Shown in pieces: positions 15,085-24,924 of a stretch of 64,000 nucleotides of DNA. The position numbers and the translations under genes were made by a program. Source of the DNA: Bacteroidota bacterium (lineage in GTDB: Bacteria; Bacteroidota; Bacteroidia; Bacteroidales; P3); assembly GCA_023415495.1 (NCBI GenBank), contig JAEZKK010000012.1, positions 15,175 to 79,174 on the forward strand, read 5' to 3'. The notes under the pieces are model-generated. The model was not told the origin of the DNA. It saw only the letters and a program-made list of their open reading frames with translations, and did no database searches. The stretch's first letter is position 1. The number at the start of each line of letters is the position of its first letter.

Positions 15085-17654
15085 TATTCAAATCTTATAC
15101 CATCCTTTGAAATAATTATTTTTCTCTTGCTCTTATCGGTTTGTCTTATTATTGCATCGGACAATTCATCTTCTATATATTTTTGAATTGTTCTCTTTAA
15201 AGGTCTTGCTCCATATTGTTTGTCAATCCCTTTTTCGATAATCAATTCCTTAATATCATTTTCAATTAATAATTCAAAATCAAGAGTATTAAGCCTTTTC
15301 TTTAGAATTTCCAATTCTATATCTATAATCTTTATTATATCTGATTTCTCCAATGAATGGAAGAAGATAATATCATCTATTCTATTTAGAAATTCAGGTG
15401 CAAAGGTTTTCTTTAGGTCATTATTAATAATCCCTTCCTCTATTTCTGAAAAATTATTCTCTATTGCAGTAGTAGAAAATCCAACTCCAATACCAAAATC
15501 CTTTAGTTTTCTACTGCCCACATTGGAAGTCATGATGATTACAGTATTCTTAAAGTCAATCTTCCTGCCCATGGAATCGGTCAAATGTCCCTCATCAAGG
15601 ATTTGAAGAAGTATATTAAACACATCAGAATGAGCCTTTTCGATTTCGTCAAATAATACAATAGAGTAGGGGTGGTTTCTTACCTTTTCAGTAAGCTGCC
15701 CTGCCTCCTCATATCCTACATATCCTGGAGGAGAACCAATAATTCTGGATACAGAATGTTTCTCCATATATTCGCTCATATCCAACCTAATGAAATGGTT
15801 TTCTGAATCAAACATATACTTTGCAAGTTCCTTTGCTAATAGTGTTTTTCCAACTCCAGTAGGTCCTGCAAAAATAAAACTTCCTATTGGTCGGTTAGGG
15901 TCTTTAATACCTGCTCTTGAACGTCTTATTGCTTTTGATACCTTAATTACTGCTTCGTCCTGACCAATTACCTTTCCCTTTAAAGCATTCTCCATTTCAA
16001 TTAGCTTAAGTGTTTCGTCCTGATTTATTTTTTGGATTTTAACTCCACTCATCATCGAAACTACATCAGCAATATCTTCTTGAGTGATTAAAACTGGAGA
16101 TACATCAATACTTGCTTCCCAATTCTTATAATTAGCCTCAATTTCCTGAGAAAGCAATTCAATATTATTCTTATATAGTGCAGCTTCCTCGTAACGAGTT
16201 TCCTTAACTGCAAGTTTTTTCTTTGATTCTAACCCTCTTAACTCTTCTTCTAAGTCCAATATATTCTTTGGAATCTTTATATTACTTACATGAGCTTTAG
16301 CTCCAGCTTCATCCAAAGCGTCTATTGCTTTGTCGGGCAATAATCTATCATTTATATATCTTTCTGAGTATTTAACACATGCAATAATTGCCTCTTGGGA
16401 GTAAATTACCTTATGATGCTCCTCATATTTTGATTTTATATTATTGAGGATAGTTATTGTCTCATCGAAGGTAGTAGGTTCTATCATAACCTTTTGGAAT
16501 CTTCTTTCCAAGGCTCCATCTGTCTCGATATTCTTCCTGTATTCGTTTAGGGTTGTTGCACCTATACATTGAATTTCTCCTCTTGCCAAGGCTGGTTTGA
16601 AGATATTGGACGCATCTAATGCTCCTGAGGCATTTCCTGCTCCAACAATAGTGTGGATTTCATCAATAAAGAGGATAATATCCTTGTTTTTCTCCAATTC
16701 TCCAATCAATCCCTTCAATCTTTCTTCAAATTGACCTCTATACTTTGTTCCTGCAACAACAGAAGCCATATCAAGAGTGTAAATAGTTTTCTTTAAAAGA
16801 GTATAAGGAACTTTTTGGTGGAATATTCTTATTGCTAAACCTTCGGCAATAGCACTTTTACCTACTCCTGGCTCACCAATTAGAATAGGATTGTTTTTCT
16901 TCCTCCTTGTGAGTATTTGTGCAATCCTTTCCATCTCTTTATCCCTCCCAATTATTGGGTCTATCAAACCCTTTTCAACCATTTGAGAGAGGTTTTTTCC
17001 GAAATTATCTAAGAAAGGTGTAGCTGTTTGTTTTGTTTTCATTCCTTCGCTCAAAGATTGTAAACCTGTTGCGTTTTGCTCTAATTTTTCCTCAAGCATT
17101 TTCTTGAAAATATTCTCCTTCTGCAAATCCTTACCATCTTGTTTTTCCTCATATCCATCCTCGTCCTCCTGCTCATCTTTCTCAATATAGATATTATTCA
17201 AACTCATATCTCCACCGTTATTCTTATTTATCCAATTATGAATGATTTCATAAGTCAAACCATGGCTATAGAGTATATTAGCTACAATATTATTCCCTTC
17301 CTTTAGAATTGAAGCTAAAATATGTTCAGTACCTATTGCATCTGCCTTTACAAGCGATGCTTCCAAGAAAGATAGTCTAATAATTCTTTCGGTTTGTTTC
17401 AAAAGTGGGATATCCTTATCCTCATTTATGGGAGAATATAGCTCTTTCTTATGTATAGTTTCCTCGATTTCTTTTTTTATTAGCGTAGATTCAATCCCAA
17501 AATCCCCCAAAATTTGCATTGCTTTACAATTTTGTTCTCTCACCATTGCCAAAAACAAATGCTCTGCACCAAGGAAATCACTGTTCAAACGCAATGCTTC
17601 ATTGCTACTTATCTTAATTACATTCTTTGCGTGTAATGTAAATTTAGCGTCCAT
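15084..17654 (-). CDS. clpC: ATP-dependent Clp protease ATPase subunit ClpC
   Basis: The 856-residue AAA+ unfoldase has paired N-terminal Clp repeats (about 5-140), a first ATPase domain with GEPGVGKSAIAEGLA, a middle region with a UVR-like helix (LESKKKLAVKETRYEEAA) and a second ATPase domain with GPTGVGKTLLAKELA. It feeds substrates to ClpP in protein quality control. The length fits the family. It leads a five-gene minus-strand run in which all junctions are 1-base overlaps or gaps under 15 bases. A -7 promoter element lies 22 bases upstream. The acidic insert EKDEQEDEDGYEEKQDG near residue 170 is an extra linker between the N-domain and the first ATPase. Confidence 0.93.
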   Translation of the reverse strand: MDAKFTLHAKNVIKISSNEALRLNSDFLGAEHLFLAMVREQNCKAMQILGDFGIESTLIKKEIEETIHKKELYSPINEDKDIPLLKQTERIIRLSFLEASLVKADAIGTEHILASILKEGNNIVANILYSHGLTYEIIHNWINKNNGGDMSLNNIYIEKDEQEDEDGYEEKQDGKDLQKENIFKKMLEEKLEQNATGLQSLSEGMKTKQTATPFLDNFGKNLSQMVEKGLIDPIIGRDKEMERIAQILTRRKKNNPILIGEPGVGKSAIAEGLAIRIFHQKVPYTLLKKTIYTLDMASVVAGTKYRGQFEERLKGLIGELEKNKDIILFIDEIHTIVGAGNASGALDASNIFKPALARGEIQCIGATTLNEYRKNIETDGALERRFQKVMIEPTTFDETITILNNIKSKYEEHHKVIYSQEAIIACVKYSERYINDRLLPDKAIDALDEAGAKAHVSNIKIPKNILDLEEELRGLESKKKLAVKETRYEEAALYKNNIELLSQEIEANYKNWEASIDVSPVLITQEDIADVVSMMSGVKIQKINQDETLKLIEMENALKGKVIGQDEAVIKVSKAIRRSRAGIKDPNRPIGSFIFAGPTGVGKTLLAKELAKYMFDSENHFIRLDMSEYMEKHSVSRIIGSPPGYVGYEEAGQLTEKVRNHPYSIVLFDEIEKAHSDVFNILLQILDEGHLTDSMGRKIDFKNTVIIMTSNVGSRKLKDFGIGVGFSTTAIENNFSEIEEGIINNDLKKTFAPEFLNRIDDIIFFHSLEKSDIIKIIDIELEILKKRLNTLDFELLIENDIKELIIEKGIDKQYGARPLKRTIQKYIEDELSDAIIRQTDKSKRKIIISKDGIRFE

Positions 17655-17675
17655 ATTTATCGATTAATATTTTAT

Positions 17676-17683
17676 CAAAAGTA
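17676..17683 (-). promoter_or_regulatory. -7 promoter element for clpC (TACTTTTG)
   Basis: On the minus strand this reads TACTTTTG, a perfect TAnnTTTG, 21 bases before the clpC start. It probably drives the whole clpC to nucleotidyltransferase run. Confidence 0.6.
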
Positions 17684-17897
17684 CCATTTTTTATTGATTT
17701 ATCACCGCCTTTGTTCTATATTTTTTTCAACAATCAATTGTTAGTACTTCTTTTTGAAAGTCTTTGAACATAAAACCAGCATGATAAGTTAAATAATAAA
17801 CGTCTTAATTCCAATATTGTTTTATTCCTGATTATGATACCTAATTCCCATCTTATAAATCTTGATATAAAACTATCGTAATTAGACTTTAAACTAT

Positions 17898-18042
17898 TGT
17901 AATTTGATTTCAACTCAGAATAATGCCATTATTTCCCTAATATAATGCCATTATTTGTCCGATATAATGGCATTATTCCGAGCATATAATGGCATTATAT
18001 TGGGCATATAATGCCATTATATGAGATTCTAATTTGATTCCA
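17898..18042. repeat. Phased word array B: 13-nt palindromes on a 22-bp lattice
   Basis: ATAATGCCATTAT or its complement ATAATGGCATTAT starts at 17920, 17942, 17964, 17986 and 18008, exactly 22 bp apart, with five different 9-nt spacers. The next lattice point, 18030, holds TAATTTGATTCCA. Near the previous point (17899) is GTAATTTGATTTC, and AAACTATYGTAATT is repeated at 17870 and 17891. The array lies between the divergent clpC and gyrA promoters and overlaps neither. The rest of 17684-18167 shows nothing else I can name. Confidence 0.88.
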
Positions 18043-18167
18043 TTTTTTCCTTATTTGATTTGGCGAGTTTAAAATGCTTATCTGAGATTTTTATTTCTTA
18101 TTTTCTTCTCAAATATTCTTTTTTATATTCGTTTAATATAAATGCAATCCGTTTCCAGTTTTTTTCG

Positions 18168-18175
18168 TAACTTTG
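18168..18175 (+). promoter_or_regulatory. -7 promoter element for gyrA (TAACTTTG)
   Basis: Perfect TAnnTTTG match 43 bases before the gyrA start codon. Confidence 0.65.
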
Positions 18176-18218
18176 TAACTTAATACTAATATGGATTTAT
18201 TTAAGTAAGATAATAAAA

Positions 18219-20753
18219 ATGTATTCAGAAAACGAAAAGATTATTAAGGTAAACATCGAGAAACAAATGAAGTCAGCGTATATTGACTATGCTATGAGCG
18301 TTATTGTTTCTCGTGCTTTGCCAGATGTGAGAGATGGTATGAAGCCTGTTCATCGCCGTATTTTATTTGCAATGAACGAAATGGGGATGGTTTATAGCTC
18401 ACCTACTAAAAAGAGTGCAAGAATCGTTGGGGAGGTTTTAGGTAAGTACCACCCTCATGGAGATTCATCAGTATATATGGCTATGGTTCGTTTAGCTCAA
18501 CCCTGGTCTGTTAGATATAAATTAGTTGAAGGACAAGGTAATTTTGGTTCCATCGACCAAGACCCTCCAGCAGCTATGCGTTATACTGAGGCAAAACTTG
18601 CAAAGATAAGTGATGAGATACTTGCTGATATTGATAAGGATACTGTAGATTTTCAAAACAATTTCGATGATAGTTTAAAAGAACCAACAGTTCTCCCAAC
18701 CAGAATTCCTACCTTATTAATTAATGGTACTTCTGGGATTGCAGTAGGTATGGCTACAAATATGGCTCCTCATAATCTTACAGAGGTTATTAATGGAACT
18801 ATTGCCTATATTGATAATAACGACATTACAATTGAGGAATTGATGAAGTATATCAAGGCTCCTGACTTCCCAACTGGAGGAATAATCTATGGATATGAAG
18901 GAGTAAGGGATGCTTACCATACTGGTCGAGGTAGTATTGTAATGAGGGCTAATGCAAGTATAGAACCAGCACCAAATGGTCATGATCAGATAATTGTAAC
19001 CTCAGTTCCTTATCAGGTAAATAAATCTGAAATGATTAAAAAGCAGGCTGTGCTTGCAGATGAGAAGAGAATAGAGGGAATTGCTGAGATTAGAGATGAA
19101 TCAAATAAGGATGGAATAAGAATAGTTTATAGATTAAAGAAAGATGCTATAAGTAATGTAGTATTAAATAAACTATTCCAATACTCAGAGCTTCAAACCT
19201 CTTTCTCAATTAATAGTATTGCCCTTGTGCATGGAAGACCTAAAATGCTTAATCTATATGATATTCTAAAGCATTTTGTTGACCATAGAATAGATGTAGT
19301 AGAAAGAAGAACAAGATTTGAACTTGCTGAGGCAGAAAAGAGAGCCCATATATTAGAGGGTTTATTAAAAGCTCTTGATTTTATTGATGAGATTATTTCT
19401 ATTATTAGAAGCTCTCAAACTGTTCAAGAGGCAAGAGATACTATGACAGAGAGATGGGGATTTTCGGAATTGCAAACAAGAGCTATTGTAGATATGCGTC
19501 TAAGAGCTTTAGCTGCAATGGAAAGAGAAAAACTCCAGGAAGAATATGACGAGTTGATGAAATTCATTGAAAGATGTAAGAATATTCTTAATAACCATAA
19601 TGTTTTAATGCAGGTTATCAAGGATGAGCTTATTGAAATTCGTGAAAAATATGGTGATGAAAGATTATCAACTATTGAATACTCATCTTCGGATTTCAAG
19701 ATTGAGGATATGATTGCTGATGAAAATGTGGTAATAACTATTTCTCACTTGGGTTATATCAAAAGAACACCATTAATAGATTATAAGGTTCAAAACCGTG
19801 GAGGAAAAGGTAGTAGGGGAGCTGTTTCGAGAGATGAAGACTTTATAGAACATATATTTATTGCCTCAATGCATAATTATATGTTATTCTTTACCGAAAA
19901 GGGAAGATGTTTCTGGATGAGGGTATTTGAAATCCCAGAGGGTACTAAGACATCTAAGGGGAGAGCAATACAAAACCTTATTCAGATTCCACCAGATGAT
20001 AAGATTAAGGCTTATATCAATACTAAAGACCTAAAGGATGAGGAGTATATAAAGAATAATTATATAATTCTATGTACTAAGAATGGAATTATCAAGAAGA
20101 CTTCACTTGAGGCATATTCAAAACCAAGGGTTAATGGAGTAAATGCTGTAATTATTAGAGATAATGATGAATTATTAGAAGCAAAACTAACAAATGGAAG
20201 CAATGAAGTCCTTATGGCACTTTATTCTGGTAAATGTATTCGTTTCAATGAATCCACTGTTAGACCAATGGGAAGAAATGCATCTGGAGTTAAGGGTATT
20301 ACTCTTGGAAATCCAAATGATTTTGTAATTGGCATGATTTGTGTTGAGGATAATGAAAAGGATGTTCTTGTTGTTTCTGAGAAAGGATATGGAAAAAGAA
20401 GTCAATTAGATGAATATCGTTATACTAATAGGGGAGGAAAGGGAGTTAAGACAATTAATATTACTGATAAAACAGGAAATCTTATCTCTATCAAGGATGT
20501 TGATGATAATAACGATTTAATGATTATCTGCAAAAGTGGAATTACAATTCGTCTTTCTGTAAAATCACTTAGAGTAATGGGTAGAGCTACCCAGGGAGTT
20601 AGGTTGATTAATATTAATGATGGAGATGAGATTGCAGCAGTTTGTAAGATAGATGTTGATGAGAATGATGAAGAAGCAATAATTGAGGATGGAGTAATGG
20701 TAGAGGGAATCGATGAGAATTTAGAAGAGAATATTGAAATTACACAAGAATAA
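18219..20753 (+). CDS. gyrA: DNA gyrase subunit A
   Basis: The 844-residue protein is full length. The breakage-reunion domain shows DVRDGMKPVHRRILFAM near residue 36 and the catalytic tyrosine Tyr122 in AMRYTEAKL. GTSGIAVGMATNMAPHNL follows near 170. The C-terminal beta-pinwheel spans about 500-810 with blade motifs such as NRGGKGSRGA and NRGGKGVKTIN. With GyrB it introduces negative supercoils. In the quinolone-binding region Ser83 is kept but the position equivalent to E. coli Asp87 is Met (GDSSVYMAM). The last 30 residues are strongly acidic. A promoter lies at 18168; the TPR gene follows after 32 bases. Confidence 0.97.
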   Translation: MYSENEKIIKVNIEKQMKSAYIDYAMSVIVSRALPDVRDGMKPVHRRILFAMNEMGMVYSSPTKKSARIVGEVLGKYHPHGDSSVYMAMVRLAQPWSVRYKLVEGQGNFGSIDQDPPAAMRYTEAKLAKISDEILADIDKDTVDFQNNFDDSLKEPTVLPTRIPTLLINGTSGIAVGMATNMAPHNLTEVINGTIAYIDNNDITIEELMKYIKAPDFPTGGIIYGYEGVRDAYHTGRGSIVMRANASIEPAPNGHDQIIVTSVPYQVNKSEMIKKQAVLADEKRIEGIAEIRDESNKDGIRIVYRLKKDAISNVVLNKLFQYSELQTSFSINSIALVHGRPKMLNLYDILKHFVDHRIDVVERRTRFELAEAEKRAHILEGLLKALDFIDEIISIIRSSQTVQEARDTMTERWGFSELQTRAIVDMRLRALAAMEREKLQEEYDELMKFIERCKNILNNHNVLMQVIKDELIEIREKYGDERLSTIEYSSSDFKIEDMIADENVVITISHLGYIKRTPLIDYKVQNRGGKGSRGAVSRDEDFIEHIFIASMHNYMLFFTEKGRCFWMRVFEIPEGTKTSKGRAIQNLIQIPPDDKIKAYINTKDLKDEEYIKNNYIILCTKNGIIKKTSLEAYSKPRVNGVNAVIIRDNDELLEAKLTNGSNEVLMALYSGKCIRFNESTVRPMGRNASGVKGITLGNPNDFVIGMICVEDNEKDVLVVSEKGYGKRSQLDEYRYTNRGGKGVKTINITDKTGNLISIKDVDDNNDLMIICKSGITIRLSVKSLRVMGRATQGVRLININDGDEIAAVCKIDVDENDEEAIIEDGVMVEGIDENLEENIEITQE

Positions 20754-20785
20754 TAATTTACAAAACAATAAAACAGAAAATTTAT

Positions 20786-22030
20786 ATGAAAAAGTTTTTA
20801 ACATTAGTTGTAGTTATTGCCATAAGCATGGGTGCAACAGCTCAAACAATGAAGGTTCAAAGTGCTTATTCAGATATGAAAAATAAGCGTTTAGGATACG
20901 CAGTAAAGAATATTGAAGATGCTATAGTACATGAAGACACTAAAAATGATGCAAAGACTTGGCACTATGCTGGTTTGATTTATGCAAGTCTTTTAGATGC
21001 AGCTGTGGATAAGGAAAATGAAAAGTTCTTTAAAAAGCAAAAGGTTAAATACACTGCAGAAGAATTAGCAGAAAAAGCTAAAAATGCATTAATCAGATCG
21101 ATTGAGTTTGAAAAAGAAACAAAGACTTATGAATATGTAAGAACTAATCAAATCACATTAAATAACGTAATAATTTCTCAATTAGATTTTGCTCTTAATG
21201 TTTTTAATAATAAAAGGTTTGAAGAATCTATTCCATTATTCCAGGATATTGTTAACTCTTCTTTAGTTGTTGGTAAAGCTGCTGATGAAGTTTCTCTTAA
21301 AGCAAAATTCTGCATTGCATTGGCTTATGATTATACAAAACAAAAAGAAAAAGCAGCTGAAACTTATAGGGAATTAGTAAAATCAAATTCTAAGGAAGAG
21401 GCAGTTTATATTAATTTATTTGTACATAATAAGCAAGCTAAGGAATTAGATAAAGCTATTAATGTATTGAAACGTGGTAGAGTTAACTTACCTAATAACC
21501 ATAAGATAATTGCATTATTAAGTGGTGCGTATCAAGAAACAGGTAATAAGGTTGAATCTGATAAACTTGTAAATGAATTAATAGAAATGGCTGAAAAGGA
21601 CACTGTTCCAACAGAAAAGAGTCAAATCTATGTACTTGCTGGAGATGCTAAGAGAGATGGTGGAAGTTTAGAAGAAGCTATAGCTTTATATAATAAGTCT
21701 TTAGCAATAGATGACACGCAAATAGAAGCTAATTTCAGCTTAGGAGTATTATATTTTAATAATGCAATTGATAAATTAGGAGAAGCAAATAATGTTCCTC
21801 CAACAGATAGGAGTGGAAAGTATGAAGCATTAGTTGCAGAGAGTAAAGAAAAATTCAAAACAGCAATTCCATCATTTAAGAAAGTATTAGCTAAGAATCC
21901 AAATCACTATCCAACATTAAATGCTTTGAAAACAATTTACTCAAGATTAGAAATGAAAGCAGAATATCAAGAAGTAAATGCTAAAATCGACGCAATTATC
22001 AAAGCAAGTCAAGCAGGAACAACTAACTAA
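20786..22030 (+). CDS. Exported tetratricopeptide-repeat protein
   Basis: The 414-residue product has a signal peptide (residues 1-20, ending MGATAQ). The rest is helical with TPR-like pairs, for example YDYTKQKEKAAETYRELVK, LAGDAKRDGGSLEEAIALYN and DTQIEANFSLGVLYFNNAID. Such proteins act as scaffolds in the periplasm or outer membrane; the partner is unknown. No lipobox is present. It sits 32 bases after gyrA, perhaps sharing its transcript, and is followed by a strong hairpin terminator. Confidence 0.78.
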   Translation: MKKFLTLVVVIAISMGATAQTMKVQSAYSDMKNKRLGYAVKNIEDAIVHEDTKNDAKTWHYAGLIYASLLDAAVDKENEKFFKKQKVKYTAEELAEKAKNALIRSIEFEKETKTYEYVRTNQITLNNVIISQLDFALNVFNNKRFEESIPLFQDIVNSSLVVGKAADEVSLKAKFCIALAYDYTKQKEKAAETYRELVKSNSKEEAVYINLFVHNKQAKELDKAINVLKRGRVNLPNNHKIIALLSGAYQETGNKVESDKLVNELIEMAEKDTVPTEKSQIYVLAGDAKRDGGSLEEAIALYNKSLAIDDTQIEANFSLGVLYFNNAIDKLGEANNVPPTDRSGKYEALVAESKEKFKTAIPSFKKVLAKNPNHYPTLNALKTIYSRLEMKAEYQEVNAKIDAIIKASQAGTTN

Positions 22031-22074
22031 TAAATTACTACAATTCAAAAATAAGATATAGTAACGCATTAATT

Positions 22075-22116
22075 AGGGAGGAATTTATAAATACAAATAT
22101 AAATTCTTCCCTTTCT
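22075..22116 (+). terminator. Hairpin terminator after the TPR gene
   Basis: AGGGAGGAATTTAT (22075-22088) pairs with ATAAATTCTTCCCT (22099-22112) with a single mismatch, followed by TTCTTATTTC. Confidence 0.65.
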
Positions 22117-22219
22117 TATTTCACCTTATACTTAACATAATCGATATTATCCGATTTTGATTTTATTTATTTTTATCAGCTAAATATGATTTTGTATTGG
22201 TATAATCTATTATTTATTG

Positions 22220-22227
22220 TAACTTTG
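22220..22227 (+). promoter_or_regulatory. -7 promoter element (TAACTTTG)
   Basis: Perfect TAnnTTTG match 39 bases before the exported protein gene at 22267. Confidence 0.6.
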
Positions 22228-22266
22228 TAGCTTAAATATCTTTAATCAATATTAATTTGTTATACT

Positions 22267-23265
22267 ATGTTTAAAACGAATTTTATTTTTCTATCATTGT
22301 TTTGTTTGAGCATGATTTCATATTCTCAAATAATTCCAATAACAACTGAGGATTATTCCCTTAAAGCTTATCCGAGCAAGGTCAGATACCAAAAATTTGA
22401 AACCGACACATTATATAGACAAATTGATAAAAGAAAAAGTTTTATTGATGACTATGAGATTACATTTAATGAAAATAGAAAACTAACTAGTAAAGTAAAT
22501 TATATTGACGGACAAAAAGATAGATATTCTGTTGTTTCGTATAATGTGAATAAATCGATAGATAAGGAAGAATTATTTGAACCTAACGGAAAGATTGTTT
22601 CGACTGTATCTTATAATTATGCATATCTTGGGCGCCTTTCTGAAGTAATAACTGTGGAATATCCTGCTTCTTTAGGTGGAGCTAATAAAATGGTTAAGAA
22701 AGAGACATATAGATGGAATAAAAACGGACAATTAGCTGAGTATTCTATATATGGAGATGACCAATCGATACATAGGACTACTGAATATTTCTATGGACCA
22801 CAGGATAGTTTAATTTATACAATTACAAAGTACGGTTACAATAAAAACGTTGAGAAAACAACTTATAAAAGAGACTTTGCATTCTATGTAAGTGAAGTTA
22901 TAATGTATAGAAACGACTCTCAAGTAAGAAAAGAAGTTTATCAGAGAGATGAGAATTACAATATTATTAATAAAAAGGTTTATAACGGAAAGAATAAACT
23001 AACTTTGGAATATAAGATGACTTATGACCAACACGGATTTATCACTTCTGAAATAGGAATTGATAATAAGGGAGCTTGGGCTTTGGAATACTATTATAAG
23101 TATGAAAAAGATAAGTTTTTCAATTGGACAAAGAAGACTACATATGATGGATGGGAACCAAAGTATATAGAAATAAGAGAAATAACCTATTCAAACAAGG
23201 ACCATTTCTATGATGATTTGAAAGACGAAGATGCTAAGAAAGTAGTTCGCGAGCGTTTAGAATAG
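22267..23265 (+). CDS. Exported protein of unknown function with short beta repeats
   Basis: I do not recognise a specific family. The 332-residue protein has a signal peptide (about residues 1-20, ending MISYSQ). The remainder is rich in Tyr, Lys and Asn. It contains recurring strand-turn units such as YRWNKNGQLAEYSIYGDD, YQRDENYNIINKKVYNGKNK and MTYDQHGFITSEIGIDNKGA. These resemble the YD/MORN-like beta repeats of bacterial cell-surface proteins. It has its own promoter element, and its last 32 bases overlap the 3' end of the convergent recN gene. Confidence 0.7.
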   Translation: MFKTNFIFLSLFCLSMISYSQIIPITTEDYSLKAYPSKVRYQKFETDTLYRQIDKRKSFIDDYEITFNENRKLTSKVNYIDGQKDRYSVVSYNVNKSIDKEELFEPNGKIVSTVSYNYAYLGRLSEVITVEYPASLGGANKMVKKETYRWNKNGQLAEYSIYGDDQSIHRTTEYFYGPQDSLIYTITKYGYNKNVEKTTYKRDFAFYVSEVIMYRNDSQVRKEVYQRDENYNIINKKVYNGKNKLTLEYKMTYDQHGFITSEIGIDNKGAWALEYYYKYEKDKFFNWTKKTTYDGWEPKYIEIREITYSNKDHFYDDLKDEDAKKVVRERLE

Positions 23266-24895
23266 CTGCTTGAGAGATAATATCGCCGGAAAGCATAATT
23301 GCAAGTTCCTCAACTCTCTCATCATTATTTAGTAAAACCATAGTAGACACAGTATTATTATTTACTGTGTCTTTTTTTATCTTAAAGTGATTATTCCCCT
23401 TAGCTGCAATTTGTGGAAGATGAGTTATGGATATGATTTGGAACTTTTCGCTAATCTTTCTCATAATTTCTCCAACCTTTGAAGCAATATCGCCACTAAC
23501 ACCTGTATCAATCTCATCGAAAATTAAGGTTAGATTTTTTTCATTCTCCGATTTATTTTCTGCTTCAAGTGCTTTGATGGCTAACATTAGTCTTGAAAGT
23601 TCTCCTCCTGAAATTACCTTGGATATTTCTTGTTCAACACCGCCTTTATTTGCATTGAAAAGAAATTCAATATTGTTTTTCCCAAAATAATTGAAATCTT
23701 TGGAATTTGTGATATTAGCAACGAGTCTTGCATTCTCAAGTCCCAAATTTTTGAAATAAGGAATGATATTTCTAAAGAGCGAATCCTTGGCTTCCTCCCG
23801 GTAATTGTTCAGTTGCTCGCAAATACGTGTTAAATTCTCATAAAGAATTTTTTCTTCTTTTTTAAGTTCTTCTACCTTTATTTCCAGAGAATTATCTTCA
23901 AGTAGCTTATTTTCGATATTTTCCTTAGTTTTTATCAGCTCCTCCTCTCCTTCTACTCCATGTTTCTTTTCTAAGCTATAAATTATATCAAGTCTTTGGC
24001 TTAAATCTTCTAAACGCTGCGAATCGAAATTAATATTATCGTTGAAATTCTCCATTTCATTAAAAATATCCTTTAGTTCAATATAGCTTGAATCAATTCT
24101 ATTTGAAAATTCTTCAATTGATTTATGGTGATTTTTAATTCTTGAAAGATTATTTCTGATTTGTAGTAATTGATTTAAAATTCCTATGTTTTCATTATCA
24201 AGACTAATTAGACTTGATGAAAAATTGGTCTTAATTTCTTCCGAATTGCTGATTAGCTCCAGCTCCATTTCTAACTCTTGCTTCTCTCCTATCTTTAGAT
24301 TTAGGTTTTCAAACTCTTGAAACAAAAATTCCAAGTAATCCTTCTCTTTTCTATTCTCTAAAATCTTCTCATCCAATTCTTTTATCTCAGATTTCAGAGA
24401 ATTATACCTATTATAAATTCTTCTATATTCCTTAAAAATCTCTTTATCCTTAATAAAACTATCAATAATCTTATACTGGAATTCGGTTTCTTTTAGTTTT
24501 TGAGTTGAATTTTGAGAGTGAATATCCATTATCTTCTCTCCTATCTGTCGCATAATATTAAGCTGAACAGGGGTGTCGTTAATAAAGGCTCGAGACTTAC
24601 CATTAGGAGAAATTTCACGTCTGAAAATTGAGTTTGTATCAAAGTCTAAACCATTGTCTTCAAATTCTTTCTTTAGGTTTATATCAATTATAAATTCAGC
24701 TTCAACAATACATTTTTTTTCCTTGTCCCAAAGCACATTTACATCAGCTCTTGAACCCAAAACAAGCCCTAAGGCTCCAAGCATTATTGATTTTCCAGCA
24801 CCAGTTTCTCCAGTAATCACAGTAAAACCAGAGGAAAACTCAACATCAAGTTCTCTTATTAAAGCGTAATTTTCAATCCTTAAACCTAAAAGCAT
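23234..24895 (-). CDS. recN: DNA repair protein RecN
   Basis: The start is placed at 24895 (MLLGLRIENYALIREL), giving 553 residues. Although the frame stays open to 25033, that extension lies upstream of the -7 element at 24925-24932 and encodes an unrelated hydrophobic leader. The SMC-like ATPase shows Walker A ITGETGAGKSIMLGALG near the N-terminus, long coiled-coil arms rich in Glu and Lys, and a C-terminal SGGELSRLMLAIKAL signature with LIFDEIDTGVSG as Walker B. RecN acts in double-strand-break repair. The coding region converges with the 22267 gene, overlapping it by 32 bases. Confidence 0.94.
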   Translation of the reverse strand: MLLGLRIENYALIRELDVEFSSGFTVITGETGAGKSIMLGALGLVLGSRADVNVLWDKEKKCIVEAEFIIDINLKKEFEDNGLDFDTNSIFRREISPNGKSRAFINDTPVQLNIMRQIGEKIMDIHSQNSTQKLKETEFQYKIIDSFIKDKEIFKEYRRIYNRYNSLKSEIKELDEKILENRKEKDYLEFLFQEFENLNLKIGEKQELEMELELISNSEEIKTNFSSSLISLDNENIGILNQLLQIRNNLSRIKNHHKSIEEFSNRIDSSYIELKDIFNEMENFNDNINFDSQRLEDLSQRLDIIYSLEKKHGVEGEEELIKTKENIENKLLEDNSLEIKVEELKKEEKILYENLTRICEQLNNYREEAKDSLFRNIIPYFKNLGLENARLVANITNSKDFNYFGKNNIEFLFNANKGGVEQEISKVISGGELSRLMLAIKALEAENKSENEKNLTLIFDEIDTGVSGDIASKVGEIMRKISEKFQIISITHLPQIAAKGNNHFKIKKDTVNNNTVSTMVLLNNDERVEELAIMLSGDIISQAAILNARELLS

Positions 24896-24924
24896 AAACT
24901 CAAATTTCCTATTAAAATCAATGA

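Noticed and set aside
15220..15606. Plus-strand open frame inside clpC
   Set aside because: Antisense shadow of a conserved ClpC domain with low-complexity Ser/Ile composition.
17920..18020. CRISPR-like mini-array
   Set aside because: The 9-nt spacers are far too short for CRISPR, and similar lattices with other words occur at several loci.
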